Origin: Vigna angularis
Lineage: Eukaryota; Streptophyta; Magnoliopsida; Fabales; Fabaceae
DNA: 64,000 bases
Assembly (NCBI RefSeq): GCF_016808095.1
Contig: NC_068976.1
Location: forward strand, 32,606,371 to 32,670,370
Direction of reading: 5' to 3'
Position numbers and translations under genes: made by a program. Shown piece after piece: positions 21,404 through 32,218 of this stretch. The notes below the pieces were generated by a model that saw only the letters and a program-made list of their open reading frames with translations, was not told the origin of the DNA and ran no database searches. Numbering within the stretch: the stretch's first letter is position 1; each line of letters begins with the position of its first letter.

Positions 21404-22480
21404 ATTTTTAAAGAGGGAGGGAATGAATGCAACTCCTTTAAGGATTTCCCATCCAAAGAAGTGTCAACTTAGACTAAGACTAAGAAAGGGAAGTGAATAA
21501 AGACTTTCAACAAAAACTCTTTCCTTATCTAAGTCTTAGATAGATTTACTTTGCCAAATAACATTTGCATTGTTTTGTAGGTCTTAAATAAAGGTTGAAG
21601 ACCTTGGAGAATCAATCAAAGAAGCTTGGAGAGCCAAAGGAAGCAAAGGAAGCAAAGGAATCAAAGAAGAGTAGAAAATAGGTGTTTTTCGGATTGGAGA
21701 AGACAACTTCTGGATTGGAAATGCAAAGGAAATTAGGCTGCAGAATGGAAATTCGCTCAGCCACCTGCTGCTCACGCTTAGCCATTCTGCACCAGATTTT
21801 TCAGCATTTAAAACATGTTTTTAATGTGTTTCGTGCGAGACTTGCGGCTCAAGCTTTGATTGTGTCTTCAACACACTTCTTTTGGCATTCTTAAGAGCTT
21901 TGTAGATCAAGTATAGAGCCCTCTCTTCACCTATAAAAGAGAGGCATTCTCCTTTGTAAAATCCAACTGGAATGATATATTGAAGTGCCGCTGAGATTGC
22001 TCCAGACCTCTATACTTCGAGTTCATCTTTTAGTGCTAATTTCGCACCTCTTCCTCTAGCTTCCTTCCCCTTTGGAAGGTCTTCTGAGCTTGAGAAACCT
22101 CACACGCTCACCAAACCTCCAGTAAACCATTCATCAAACACCTGGTGTGCATTTGCGTCTTCATTCTTCAACTCATTCCGCTGCCACGATTCAGAATTTG
22201 GGGGAGCTCTCACTTGAAGTATGAAGCCGCTTCCATAATGTTTTCTTTCTTCTCTCTTCTTACAACAGTAAGCATATATATCGATGAAGGTTGAGGGTAT
22301 TTCTTTCTTGAGCCTTTCTCTCTCAGATATTCTCTTTTGAGTGCGTGCGCTTTTTGAGCTTTTCTCTCGACATTTATTCGCTTGAGCTCCTTCTTTTTAT
22401 ATGCTATTTGTTTTGAGTGTGGGGTTGATAATCACTATCAAATACTCATTCACATTTTTCTCCTAGTCAGCTTGTGTTAT
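21404..22480. mobile_element. LTR-retrotransposon debris with TATA-like promoter
   Basis: Sequence style is that of a gypsy LTR: GCTCAGCCACCTGCTGCTCACG, and CACCTATAAAAGAGAGGCAT, a TATA-type promoter near 21930, followed by CT-rich leader. No ORF of note and no clear ends. Confidence 0.45.
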
Positions 22481-22489
22481 CTTGGGTAC

Positions 22490-22668
22490 TTGGTCAAATT
22501 CTTCTATGTCCTTGATGCCTGAACTACGAACCGTACGGGCGGGTATTTATCAAAGGCACTCTGAAACTCAAGTCAGTAATCTAATCGATGAGGTATCATA
22601 GTAAAATCTTAAATTCGCAAAGAATGCAATCACCTAACTTATGATTAACAGAGCTGTAATCACGACCC
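22490..22668 (-). mobile_element. Fragment of the 27386/30162 gypsy LTR family
   Basis: TATTTATCAAAGGCACTCTG, AAGTCAGTAATCTAATC and AAATCTTAAATTCGC, then AATGCAATCACC and TAATCACGACCC, parallel the LTRs at 27386 and 30162 in the same order. Confidence 0.65.
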
Positions 22669-23218
22669 TATACCTCACATAGGATTTAAGACCGCTCAGT
22701 TACACCCAAATAATTTTAAGGGTATTACTAGTAGTAAAAAACCAAATTAATTCAATATCTAATATAAACAACCAAACTTTATTTCAATTCAACTAAAGTA
22801 CGGTTCCAAACTTACAAACTTTAAACAATATAGTCTTCACCACTTAACAAAAGTTCAAAATTAAACTTACAAGTCTTACACAACATATTTTTCTAATATA
22901 AATTTATTCTTTTTACAAAAGTCCCTGAAAGTTTTTCCCAGCATGTCTCTCATCATCTCTAAGCTTTTTCAACCGCATTTGCAACATTATCAGCTTACGT
23001 GTAACATGAGTTATACGATCATAGCACAACCAAATAAGAGTAAGCTAACCATAACATACAATCATTAAACTTATTTATAATATATAATTCAATCATTTAT
23101 TATTACAATTTATAAACACAATTATCCTGATGTCATTAATTCATTTTTCCTTAACTTCTTTTAAAATCATCCTTCTCATTTTCATAAACCTTACAAGTAT
23201 ATTATGCTTACTCACGAA

Positions 23219-23400
23219 GCTTTATGGTCAGATCGCTCTCTGCCTGCTTCCTGAAGCCTTACCCGTATACTATGTCTTTTTTTTCGAAGCCTTATGGTCG
23301 GACCGCTCTCTGCTTGCTTCTATAAGACTTATGAGTAATATGTTTATGTCAAATCCTTATGGTCAGACCACTCTCTGCTTGCTTTCATAAACCTCATGGG
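23219..23400. repeat. ~69-bp tandem repeat, three units
   Basis: TTATGGTCAGATCGCTCTCT and variants, followed by GCTTGCTTC, recur at about 23221, 23290 and 23358, each followed by ATAA/CTTA-type spacer. Confidence 0.8.
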
Positions 23401-24622
23401 TTACTCTGCTCATATCAAGGTATCATGGTATAAACCAAATATATTACTCCCAGTAGTAAACATAATTTCATAATTAATGATTTCTTATATTCACCCCAAA
23501 ATTTCCTAAAATCAACAAATCACATCATCTCATCCACCTAACTCAATCATGTTCGTTCTCTAATCATAAATTGATAATAACCCATTTTTGTGTCAATATC
23601 CAAAATAAAATAAACCTATTGTTAGATATCAAACTCTTCTTATAATCTTATCTTTCCCATAACGAGTACAAACTCAACACAATTTCACCAATCAAATGTT
23701 ATAGATCAGCCAAAAAAATTTTCATGACATTACATAAAAATTTGTTCCTAGTATAAGTTCCACATTCAAGATCTAAACTGGTAAGTTGAATCATAATTTA
23801 CCTATAATCTTGGGTAAAAATTTCAATTCGGTCTAACCATTAATAAAGTGAAATTTTGTATCCGTAATTCAGGATCATAAAATTGAGATCCTTAATAAAC
23901 ACCACTTAGTTTAATAAAAATTGAACAGTCAATATACATCAACAGGTTTTAGGAACTACATATCTAAATTTTAGGTTAATCTAACGGGTAACTATGTAGA
24001 GATTGAGATTTATACAACTCGAAAACATTATTAAATTTGGGTCTTCTACTCTATCAAATATGCGGAATTAATTCCTCTAAGTACATACATGCAGTTACAA
24101 ATCCGAGTGATCAAAATATAGTAATATATTTCTGAAATCATTTAACAAAATTTCCAACTTAATATATTGGTAAAAGAAGGGGAATTTAGATTTTTTTTTG
24201 AGATAATTTAGAGATAGAAATAAAGTGATGGTCATTCTACCTAAAATTATAATATTATTTCCTCTAAGTATAATTCTCAAATTAAAGATCCTAACGGTCA
24301 AAGTTAATTTCTGTCTTATAAACTATATATTAAATTTCCTAGATTGATCTAACAGTAGACTAAGTAGCAATTAGAGTTTTACTAAGGTAGCCTCAAAAAA
24401 TGATAAACGTGTTTATAGTTTACTTATTCAACATAATAAAATACATTCATCACAGATTTCTTACAAAATGAATATATCACAAAATAAATTAACAATAATA
24501 AAATATCACTATAATGGGTCACCAGGGAAAAATCAAATGTTTGACTAATCAAACTCAACCTAAACGCCAGTGTTTAAGATTCCTCTATCATACCATAAAA
24601 AAATCCTTAATATAAACATTTT

Positions 24623-24786
24623 GGGGAACTAAGAAGTTGAATCTGGCATAGCCGGTTAGACAACTTCTTATCCTTCCAGAAAAAAAAAATGCAAGAGAAA
24701 AAGAAACACAATAAAAGTTCAGGGGAAACAAGAAGATGAATCTAGCATAGCCGGTTAGACAACTTCTTATCCTTCCAAAAAAATGC
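24623..24786. repeat. ~99-bp direct repeat, two units
   Basis: GGGGAACTAAGAAGTTGAAT at 24623 and GGGGAAACAAGAAGATGAAT at 24722 each continue with CATAGCCGGTTAGACAACTT and CTTATCCTTCC. Confidence 0.85.
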
Positions 24787-25064
24787 AACAGAAGCAGAAT
24801 ATCATTCTAAATCCATACAGAGAATCAAAATTCTAAACATATTTAAGATTTCAGATCATACAAAAACAAATGACTCAAGGTTAACTTCCCTTACCTGATT
24901 CTCCCTCCTTCCTAGATGAAGAGCACTTCTTCAGAAACTCTTGCTACCTTCTTCACAACTCAGATTCTAGTCCTACTATCTCCTTATTTTCGATGAAAGT
25001 CTTGCTCAATTTCACTCTCCTCCTCCCAAAACTTTATTTCTCACCCCTATTTATAGTTGAAGTT

Positions 25065-25270
25065 AGAGTTACTGTAGCAGTACAATAGTTTTACTACATT
25101 TTACTGTAGCAGTACTGTAGTTGTACTACAATTCACTGTAGCAATACGGTAGCTTGTACTACATTTTTCCTATAGCAGTACTATAGCAACACATGATTCA
25201 CGAGGTATTCCTACTATAGCATTGTACATATTTCACTGTAGCACTAAACGTATTTTATTGTAGCACTTAT
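25065..25270. repeat. Array of TACTGTAGCAGTAC-like palindromes
   Basis: The motif ACTGTAGCAGTA and relatives (CACTGTAGCAATAC, TACTATAGCAACAC, CACTGTAGCACTAA) occur about eight to ten times in ~200 bp. Because the core is self-complementary, the transcript could fold extensively. Confidence 0.8.
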
Positions 25271-25338
25271 ACATAAAATTATTTTTTATTTCAAAAAAAT
25301 CTAGTATCTTAATCACAACTATTTTCAAAGGTCTTACA

Positions 25339-26400
25339 CTAGCCGCGTTTTTCTCTTGTCGGGCGGTCTCTTACTTGCTCGTACGAGTATACAGTATGAT
25401 ATTCTTCTTTTATTCTCTTTTTGAATCATATTCTATTTAAAAGCTTCTCAAAAATATATTAGTTAGACAAAACCTTTGCCTTGATCATTGAGTCTTCTCA
25501 GTCTTGTCGTATGAAGCAATTGTTGGTTAAAGTCAACTTATCAAAGCAGAATTTCTTTTTCAATACTTTGCTAAAAGTAGGTGGTAAGTTTTCCTAACAC
25601 GACTTTTGATGCAGAGAACATTCCGTGAATGTCTTCTTTCTTCCTAACGTCCACTTCTTATTTGTATAGGATAAAGCAGGTGTATGCATGTAATAGGTAA
25701 TCTGCACAAAGTATAGTAGATATGCATGCAACAAATATGTCTTTCATCTTATCACTTTTGTTGCTTTTAAACAACATTTAATGACATTTAATGCATGTTC
25801 AAAACAACAAAGTGTTTTATTTTTGTATTCTATCGTTCAGGTGGGATTTGATCATTTAAGCTTTGTACTAAGATACCAAACAATTGATGAAAACTTCACC
25901 GTTGGATGAAGTAGATTGTTTGGCACATGGTATCGTCTAGCCTATGTAAACGCTTTAGATTTTTCTCCATTCTATTCAACAAATGTGTTTAGCAACATGT
26001 CTTCTAACATAAGTTTTTGGACTAACAATTAAGACTTTTCAGCATGCTTTCTAAAACATATTTTGATATTTTTATCTACTAAGACATATTGAGAGTTTGT
26101 TTGGTTATTGTCTAACGATGTATAAAGTTTGCATTCAGCAAGACTCTCATTGACGCATTGATTTGGGAATTGTATAGTGGTATGTCTTGTTCATATCTAT
26201 GTGTTTCATTAAGGATTTTCCTAAGGTATTTCGGTTTCTCAAAATTTTCATAAATCACTTATGTTTTACCTATGTTGTTATTCTAACACTTGTCATATGC
26301 TTATTTCGTTTAATGCTATTTGTTAAAGTTCAAAATACATGAGAGCATTTAGATAGTTTAGTCTTATAGACGATCTTGTCTTAACAAAAATGTTTATGCA
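25339..26400. other. Repeat-derived intergenic DNA, no gene seen
   Basis: Mixed AT-rich sequence with short open frames. Nothing assigned. Confidence 0.5.
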
Positions 26401-26439
26401 AGATCAGACAATCACCACTCCAAATATCTCCAAAGGTTC

Positions 26440-26790
26440 ACCATACGCCCTCAACTACTACCAATCGCTTGTCTTCTTCTCCCACTATTGTCGCTTGGAT
26501 GGTACTTGCAAAAGATACTCCAAAACTTAAGTTAGATTGAGTTCAAAAAAGGTAGTATAAATGCAAGTGTAACCAACCTTATTCATTACCTACACCACCT
26601 ATTTATACTTTTGTGTTGGGCTTTTACCTTTTTAGTTGGCCTAATAATGGCTCAATCATGGTGTAATCTTCGTTTAACGCTTAATTGATGCTTTATGTTG
26701 TTAATTATGTTTTTGCCTTTAGCTAACGATGTCATTTGTCCAGTGATCGGTCCATTACCGTAAACCAATCGATCCCTAAATGAAATGTGG
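26440..26790 (-). mobile_element. Gypsy LTR fragment
   Basis: GGATGGTACTTGCAAAAGAT followed by AACTTAAGTTAG, then CACCTATTTATACTT (a TATA-like stretch in reverse) and GGGCTTTTACC, parallel 27480-27640 and 46600-46750. Confidence 0.55.
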
Positions 26791-27385
26791 GTGACGTACT
26801 ATACAAATATCATTAGAAGGAAATGGAAAAAGCTAACCAAGAATGATAATGATGCTTTTAGTGAAAAATGTTATATATAAAAAACTAAAATATTTCCTCG
26901 TTTCTTTAAAATCAATGTCTCTCTCTAAAACCTAAATTCTCTAGATTTTCTTAATGATATTTTACTTTTTTTTTCCTTTTTCAAAATTTAAGGGTGAGTA
27001 AGAAAGATTTATAGTAACTAAAAAAAAGTTATTAGCTTAAGTTTTATGTTCTTTTTAGAATTTGAGTTATCTTCTCTTTTTTATTTCCATATGGGTATAA
27101 AAACTTTAGTGCATGAATAATCAATTGAGAAAAGATAAATCTCCTTAAATCTAAGTTCATAATGGTGTGGTTGTTTGTTGGATTTGGCTTTTTGGAAAAA
27201 AAAAAACCTGGAGCGTTCCTAACTCAATTTTTTCTTTAAAGATCCTTTAAAGGGAACATTTTTGTCAAGTATAAAAATAATTTGAGAGATGACTTATCAA
27301 TGAATAGAATTGCAAGGAGGAATTTTGATGAAGTTTGGATTTAACATAAGTTAGACATTGTTGGGATTTTGGATTTTGTTTTGAG

Positions 27386-27864
27386 TGTAGGGCGAGCAAC
27401 TCCACAAAACACACCTTCACTCTTTTACTCCTTAATCGCAAGGATACTTGTATTCCTTCTAAGTCCAAATCTTCCTTTGTCAGCTTTCCAAACCAATTGG
27501 GAGGTACCTGTCAAAGGTACTCTGATGCTTAAGTTAGTAACTAATCCGGACAGGGTCAGAGCACAATCTTAAATTCACAATAAATGTGATCCCCTACCTC
27601 TTACCTTTGACCTCTATTTATAGTTTTTGAGATGGGCCTAAGATTAGTAGAATTCTAATCACGACCCAATCTCAACCCATTGCACTGATTGATACTTACC
27701 CTTAATCTCGATTATTAGTGTTTCTTGAGAAGTACTTTGCTACTGGGATGGACTGTTCGACCTCCACTCAAGTGTGGCCAGATGGTCTTCGTCTTCGCTG
27801 CAAAAAAATTTGGGGTTGAAGCAACTGAGACCGGCCGCTCCTCTTTGTTATGGTTGGTCATCCA
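27386..27864 (-). mobile_element. Ty3/gypsy LTR, left copy, truncated by copia insertion
   Basis: It starts TGTAGGGCGAGCAACTCCAC and parallels 30162-30647 throughout: ACAAAACACAC, TTTACTCCTTA, CAAATCTTCCTTTGTCAGC, GTCAAAGGTACT, AATCCGGAC, GTGATCCCCTACCTC and AAGTACTTTGCTACTGGGAT. The last dozen bases of the right copy are missing because another LTR begins at 27865. Confidence 0.85.
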
Positions 27865-28103
27865 TGTTGGAATTTATAATTGACATATTAACAATTAATG
27901 AGTAATAAACCCTTTAACATGAGTAGTTACTTTTCTTTAGTTTCAATAATTATAATTTGACCCCTTCAACAAATTAAAATTATTGTTGGTCTCTACACAA
28001 TATACTTTTCATGACAAATATAGCCTTAGCCATATTTACTTAATTAGATCACTTTATAAAGTTGGCTAATGAAATATAATAACCCTAACACATTTAATAA
28101 TTG

Positions 28104-28162
<59 letters not shown>

Positions 28163-28180
28163 TGACCCAAATTGCTAACA
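27865..28180 (-). mobile_element. Ty1/copia 3' LTR (316 bp)
   Basis: On the + strand it starts TGTTGGAATTTATAATTG and ends CAAATTGCTAACA. Read on the minus strand it is preceded by CCAGTGGTAGAT, a copia-type polypurine tract (usual form GTGGGAGAT). It contains a 57-bp TA microsatellite. The adjacent DNA to the right is a decayed copia pol end in the same orientation. Confidence 0.7.
28104..28160. repeat. (TA)n microsatellite
   Basis: About 57 uninterrupted bases of TA inside the copia LTR. Confidence 0.95.
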
Positions 28181-28870
28181 ATCTACCACTGGTCACAAAT
28201 ATATATATCCATATAAATCCTTACAAATGTGTTAGACTTTATGAGCTCAAAATGGCCATTATATATACCTTGAGCATATCCAAAAGTCTCGTCCATTAAT
28301 TATATCCGCATGTAGAACCAAAACAGCTTTCATTGCACCAATCGCAATAAAACCTGACAATGATCACTAATGTTGACAAAACCAAACGACATAGATTCAT
28401 CATGAACTATGTAGCATGAAAATCATGTGAAGGTGACCTATACATGTCTATTTTCAACTAGTCCTTACTTTATCTTAATGAGATCAATATAATAACTTTA
28501 TCATATAGAGTATAATTTTCTAATAATAAACTAGAATGTATACATACATGAAAACCAACGTAGAACACAAACACACAAAAGTGACTAACTCCTACTGAAC
28601 CAAAGATTTCTCAAACTATGAAACACCCATATGAGCAATATGCTTATGAAAGACTTTGGGTGTAACAGCCTTATTAAGAGGATATACCATCAAGGAGTTT
28701 GTCCTTAATTGTTCTATGAAAATCCATCCACTTTGTACTCTTTCTTTAACAACTGATTTTAATGTCACAGTATAACCTAAGTGGTCTTTCAATTCCTTTC
28801 ATAATACGTAGCCTTGTGACAAAAATCAACTGTATAGCTTGATTTGATGCCTTATAACATTGGTGGAGGT
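28181..28870 (-). pseudogene. Ty1/copia pol C-terminal fragment
   Basis: On the minus strand near 28745-28620 the reading is IEQLRTNSLMVYPLNKAVTP then KVFHKHIAHMGVS and a stop. This parallels the C-terminal end of copia RNase H (IEHIRTNSMIADPLTKGLPP-type). Upstream parts are too decayed to read. It lies correctly between the LTR at 27865-28180 and a truncated upstream end near 28870. Confidence 0.7.
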
Positions 28871-28989
28871 TCTTCCAAGCACAATTTTAATTGCAAAATA
28901 AGGGGATTAATGATGAATTTATATCAGTATAGCCCAAAATATAAATAAACATTAAAACAAGATAAAAGAGAGGATTTAAGCAAGCAATA

Positions 28990-30161
28990 AGCTAAGGGAG
29001 AGTTGATTTTGTCTGTAAAATGAACCTCAGATAATGGTTAGAATTACCGTTATAAGGCGTCGGGCGCCTCTTTGACATGAGCATTAGCTCTACGCTTAGA
29101 GCTTCCTGCAATATCTTAGCTTGGGGCGTGTTCAACGGGGTGTACTGTTGGAAATGCAACCCCCAAGGAAGTTCCTTCGACCTTGATCCTCCTGGCCTCT
29201 CTTCGAAACTGCTAGGTTTCTTGTACTTTTCCTTCTTTTTTGCCGCTACTTCCTGATTTTGCTTCTTGCGAGCCTCTCTCATTTCCTTCACTCTTATGTT
29301 CTTCGTCGCCTACTCCCTCAACTCCTCCATTATTTTCAGCGGTGGCCGACAAATTCTATCAACAAATGGTCCTAGCTTGAGGGTCGGTAGTATGCATTGG
29401 AGGGCGAACTCAAGATTGAGGCCTTTCACCCGCCATACGGTATTTTATATCGGTCCATGAACATTTTTAACAACTCCTCCTTTTCTTGTTTGAGATTCAC
29501 GAAGGAGAAGGCGGTTAGGTCTTGGGCCCGACTTGCTGCGAACTGATGCCCGAACATACGTTTGATGCTTGCAAAATTTTCGATCGAATTGGGTGACAAA
29601 GATTTGAACCACTCTAATGCTTCTCTTTACAAAGACAGGGAGAAGGTGTGACACCAGATGACATCATTACTAGTGCGGAATGTCGTTCAGTTGGTAAACA
29701 TTTCTGTGTGGTCCTCCGGTTCTATGGATCTGTCGTACATCTTGAAATTGGAGGGAGCGAACTACTCCAAGATGTGGACTTCCATTATAGCTGGGACGAA
29801 TGGCAGCATACCAGCCGTATGCTCCGTCTTTACTATATGGTGCTCTCTACTAAAGGCGATACACTCCTCTAAGGTAGTCTTTGTCTCACTTTCTCTAACC
29901 TTTGTGCAAGTGGTTTGACCAGTACCGACCAGTAAGGAGTTCCCTTCGATCCGTTCCACGTGGACGGTCTTGTCTCCTTCTTCAGTTGCCTTCTTCGTGC
30001 CAGCCCTTACCGCATTCTCAGCTCCGAGGGTAGTCAGCTCTCCTTCGTAACGTTGTTGCATCTCTTCCATCCACTGTTGTCTTCTGAGTTCATGTTTCTC
30101 GTGGTCACAATTGGGTCTTCTAAATCGCTCGACCCCATGGTAGGTGCCAAAATGCTTCGGG
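28990..30161 (-). pseudogene. Ty3/gypsy gag pseudogene
   Basis: Minus-strand reading from 30150 to 28990 crosses several frames. One (about 30190-29762) has a Glu/Arg-rich N-terminal region (EKHELRRQQWMEEMQQRYEG). Another near 29480 has NLKQEKEELLKMFMDRYKIP. A third (29291-28992) is Lys/Glu-rich, then ELPWGLHFQQYTPLNTPQAK and ILQEALSVELM, a gypsy gag signature (YTPLNTPRA.IL.E). Just before the right LTR, reversed, is TTTTGGCACCTACCATGGGG, a primer-site-like leader junction. Frames are broken repeatedly. Protease, RT and integrase are missing. Confidence 0.75.
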
Positions 30162-30647
30162 TGTAGGGTTAAGAAACTCCACAAAACACACATTCATGCT
30201 TTTACTCCTTAGTCGCAAGGGTACCTATATTCTTTCTTAGTCCAAATCTTCCTTCGTCAGCTTTCCAAACCGATCGGGGTACTTGTCAAAGGTACTTCGA
30301 TGCTTAAGTCAGTAATTAATCCGGACGGGGTTAGAGCAAAGTCTTAAATTCACAATAAATGTGATCCCCTACCTCTTACCTTTGACCTCTATTTATAGTT
30401 TTTTAGATAAACCTAAAATTAATAGAATTCTAATCACGGTCCAATCTTAGTTCATTACACTAATTGATACGTACCCTTAATCTCAATTCTTAACGTTTAT
30501 TAAGAAGTACTTTGTTACTGGGATGGTCCGTTCGACCTCCACTCAAGCGTGATGGGATGGTCTTCATATTCGCAGTAAACAAATTGGGGGTTGAAGCAAG
30601 CGAGACTGACTACTCCTCTTTATTATGATTGATCATTCGATCATACA
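30162..30647 (-). mobile_element. Ty3/gypsy LTR, right copy (5' LTR of minus-strand element)
   Basis: It runs TGTAGGGTTAAGAAACTCC to TTCGATCATACA, with TG…CA ends and 486 bp. It is the intact partner of 27386-27864. The gag remnant lies between the two copies in the same orientation, so this is the upstream LTR of a deleted element. No matching target duplication was found at the outer flanks. Confidence 0.85.
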
Positions 30648-31500
30648 GTACATATTTGTTAATAACACAAGAAAAATATTGGGATTTTGAGATTATTTGA
30701 GTTCAATTTTAACAGCTAAAGTTTGGATTGTTAAAAATGTTTTAATTTGAAAATTGTTTTTGAAAAGTTCAATATTTTAATTCTAAATTTGTTAAATGAT
30801 ATTATTAACATCAATTATTCTTATTTGAAGAATTATTAGTTTTGAAAATATATGGATTAAATTGATTTTGTTTTATTTACTGTACACTTATAAAAAATAT
30901 TTTTTCCTTTTATAAGGACACTATTTTCTCACGCACATATATAATTAAAAAAAATCTTCAGAACTATTCATTAATTTATTTAAACTCAACCATTGATGCA
31001 AAATCACATGTTTTTGGGGGATGAAATTCACTGTTCTGACTTTTATGCATAAACTATTACACATATATACAGTTTGCAGATTTTAATTTTCCTGAAAACC
31101 ATGTGAAAAAATAATAAATAAAAGCCACTTTTATTGTGATACGGCTCTGCAAAGTGGAGTCTGTACCATCACTCCACCAACCAGAATCAGTCCTATTATT
31201 TTGAAAAGGAAATAAAAATGAAAGACACCAATCAATCATAGAGTTTGATTTTTTGGATGATAAAATTGGCCAAATGAGACAGAGAAAACAGAGGAACCTC
31301 AGGTTAAGAAAGAAACCTATTTCTTATCTTTGTGTCTGCAATTTTCAACATTTATCTAATAATAATAATAATCGTCATCATGCTATTGCTACTACCATTT
31401 TCTGAATCCATTTCCAAATATGATCTATTAAAATACACAACATATATGTCTTATTAATTATTAATTTATTATTATGGATCTAATCTAATTAATGATAGTA
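30648..31500. other. ATG13 upstream intergenic region
   Basis: AT-rich with no coding potential and an (AAT)n run near 31358-31372. The proximal promoter of ATG13 should lie at its right end. I could not assign a convincing TATA box. Confidence 0.5.
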
Positions 31501-32218
31501 ATAGTAATCAATAACTAGGAGTTGAAGAGAGAGAACGCTACGGCACTGTGTGTTTCTACGCAACCTTTTTTCTCCAATGGCGTCTCTCTTCCAATGCCAC
31601 CATACCCTTCACCCCTTTCTTCATCTCGGCTTCTCCTAATATGTGAGTGCTTCGCTTTTTCTCTCTCTGGAGTTCCTCTGTTGCAACCCACATGATAAAA
31701 ATTTGTTCTTGATTCCTAGATCCCATGTTCATGTTGCGGCGATGATGTTTTCTTTTTTTTGGAAGATTAAGGTGTATTAGTTTGTTGTTGATTGGTTGAA
31801 AACCCGTATGATCTGTGTATTCAATTGATTTTTCTTTCTTGGGGCTGTGTATATCTGCATTGTAGTTGGAATTTGCTTGTTGATGACGTTGGCATGCTAC
31901 TATGTGGACATGCTTGCTGATTGTTGTTTTTGCGTAATCAGAGTGATCCATGATTCTGGCTTTGCTTGGTTGACGCCGATGGGGTTCGTTTTCTCTGGTG
32001 ATGATCACTAGGTGATGCTGTGAGTTAGATGGTTTGCTCGTTATCTCATATGTTCGTGGAATTTTCTATTTGAAGAGAGACAGAGAGAAGAGAGACAGAG
32101 AGAAGTGTGTTTGACAAGTAGTGGATTTTTCTTGGAAATTATCTTTTTTGTGGTAAAGATATGTTCTTGGGTGGAGGGGGGTATTTGGTTTGGAATTATT
32201 TTTTTTACTTAGGGTAGG
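31500..32218 (+). promoter_or_regulatory. Probable ATG13 5' UTR with intron and upstream ORF
   Basis: GA-rich sequence at 31518-31535 leads into CT-rich, leader-like DNA. A 20-residue upstream ORF starts at 31576 (MASLFQCHHTLHPF…) and stops at 31636-31638. Directly after it is a good donor, AT|GTGAGTG (intron from 31643). A T-rich tract ending TTTTACTTAG (32212) precedes the coding start by six bases. A 5'-UTR intron of about 570 bp is therefore likely. The transcription start is not known. Confidence 0.5.

Larger units (their letters stand above)
22669..25338 (-). mobile_element. LTR-like block of a larger gypsy element
   Basis: A non-coding block whose right edge, reversed, starts TGTAAGACCTTTGAAAATAG, a plausible LTR start. 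The left border is unresolved: TGTAATCACGACCC at 22655 would fit, but part of it also belongs to the smaller LTR family. It contains three internal repeat arrays described separately and a CT-rich leader near 24900-25040. Confidence 0.5.

Noticed and set aside
22655..25338. Complete solo LTR with TSD
   Set aside because: The candidate flanks (AGAGC and CTAGC) do not match, and the left end overlaps homology to another LTR family. Only an approximate block is reported.
29648..29918. Plus-strand frames of 74-86 codons
   Set aside because: Antisense shadows of the gypsy gag remnant, which is supported by motifs and by flanking LTRs in the minus orientation.
31556..32008. 150-codon minus-strand frame opposite the ATG13 leader
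   Set aside because: No recognisable domain. The sequence is better explained as leader and intron of ATG13 on the + strand.
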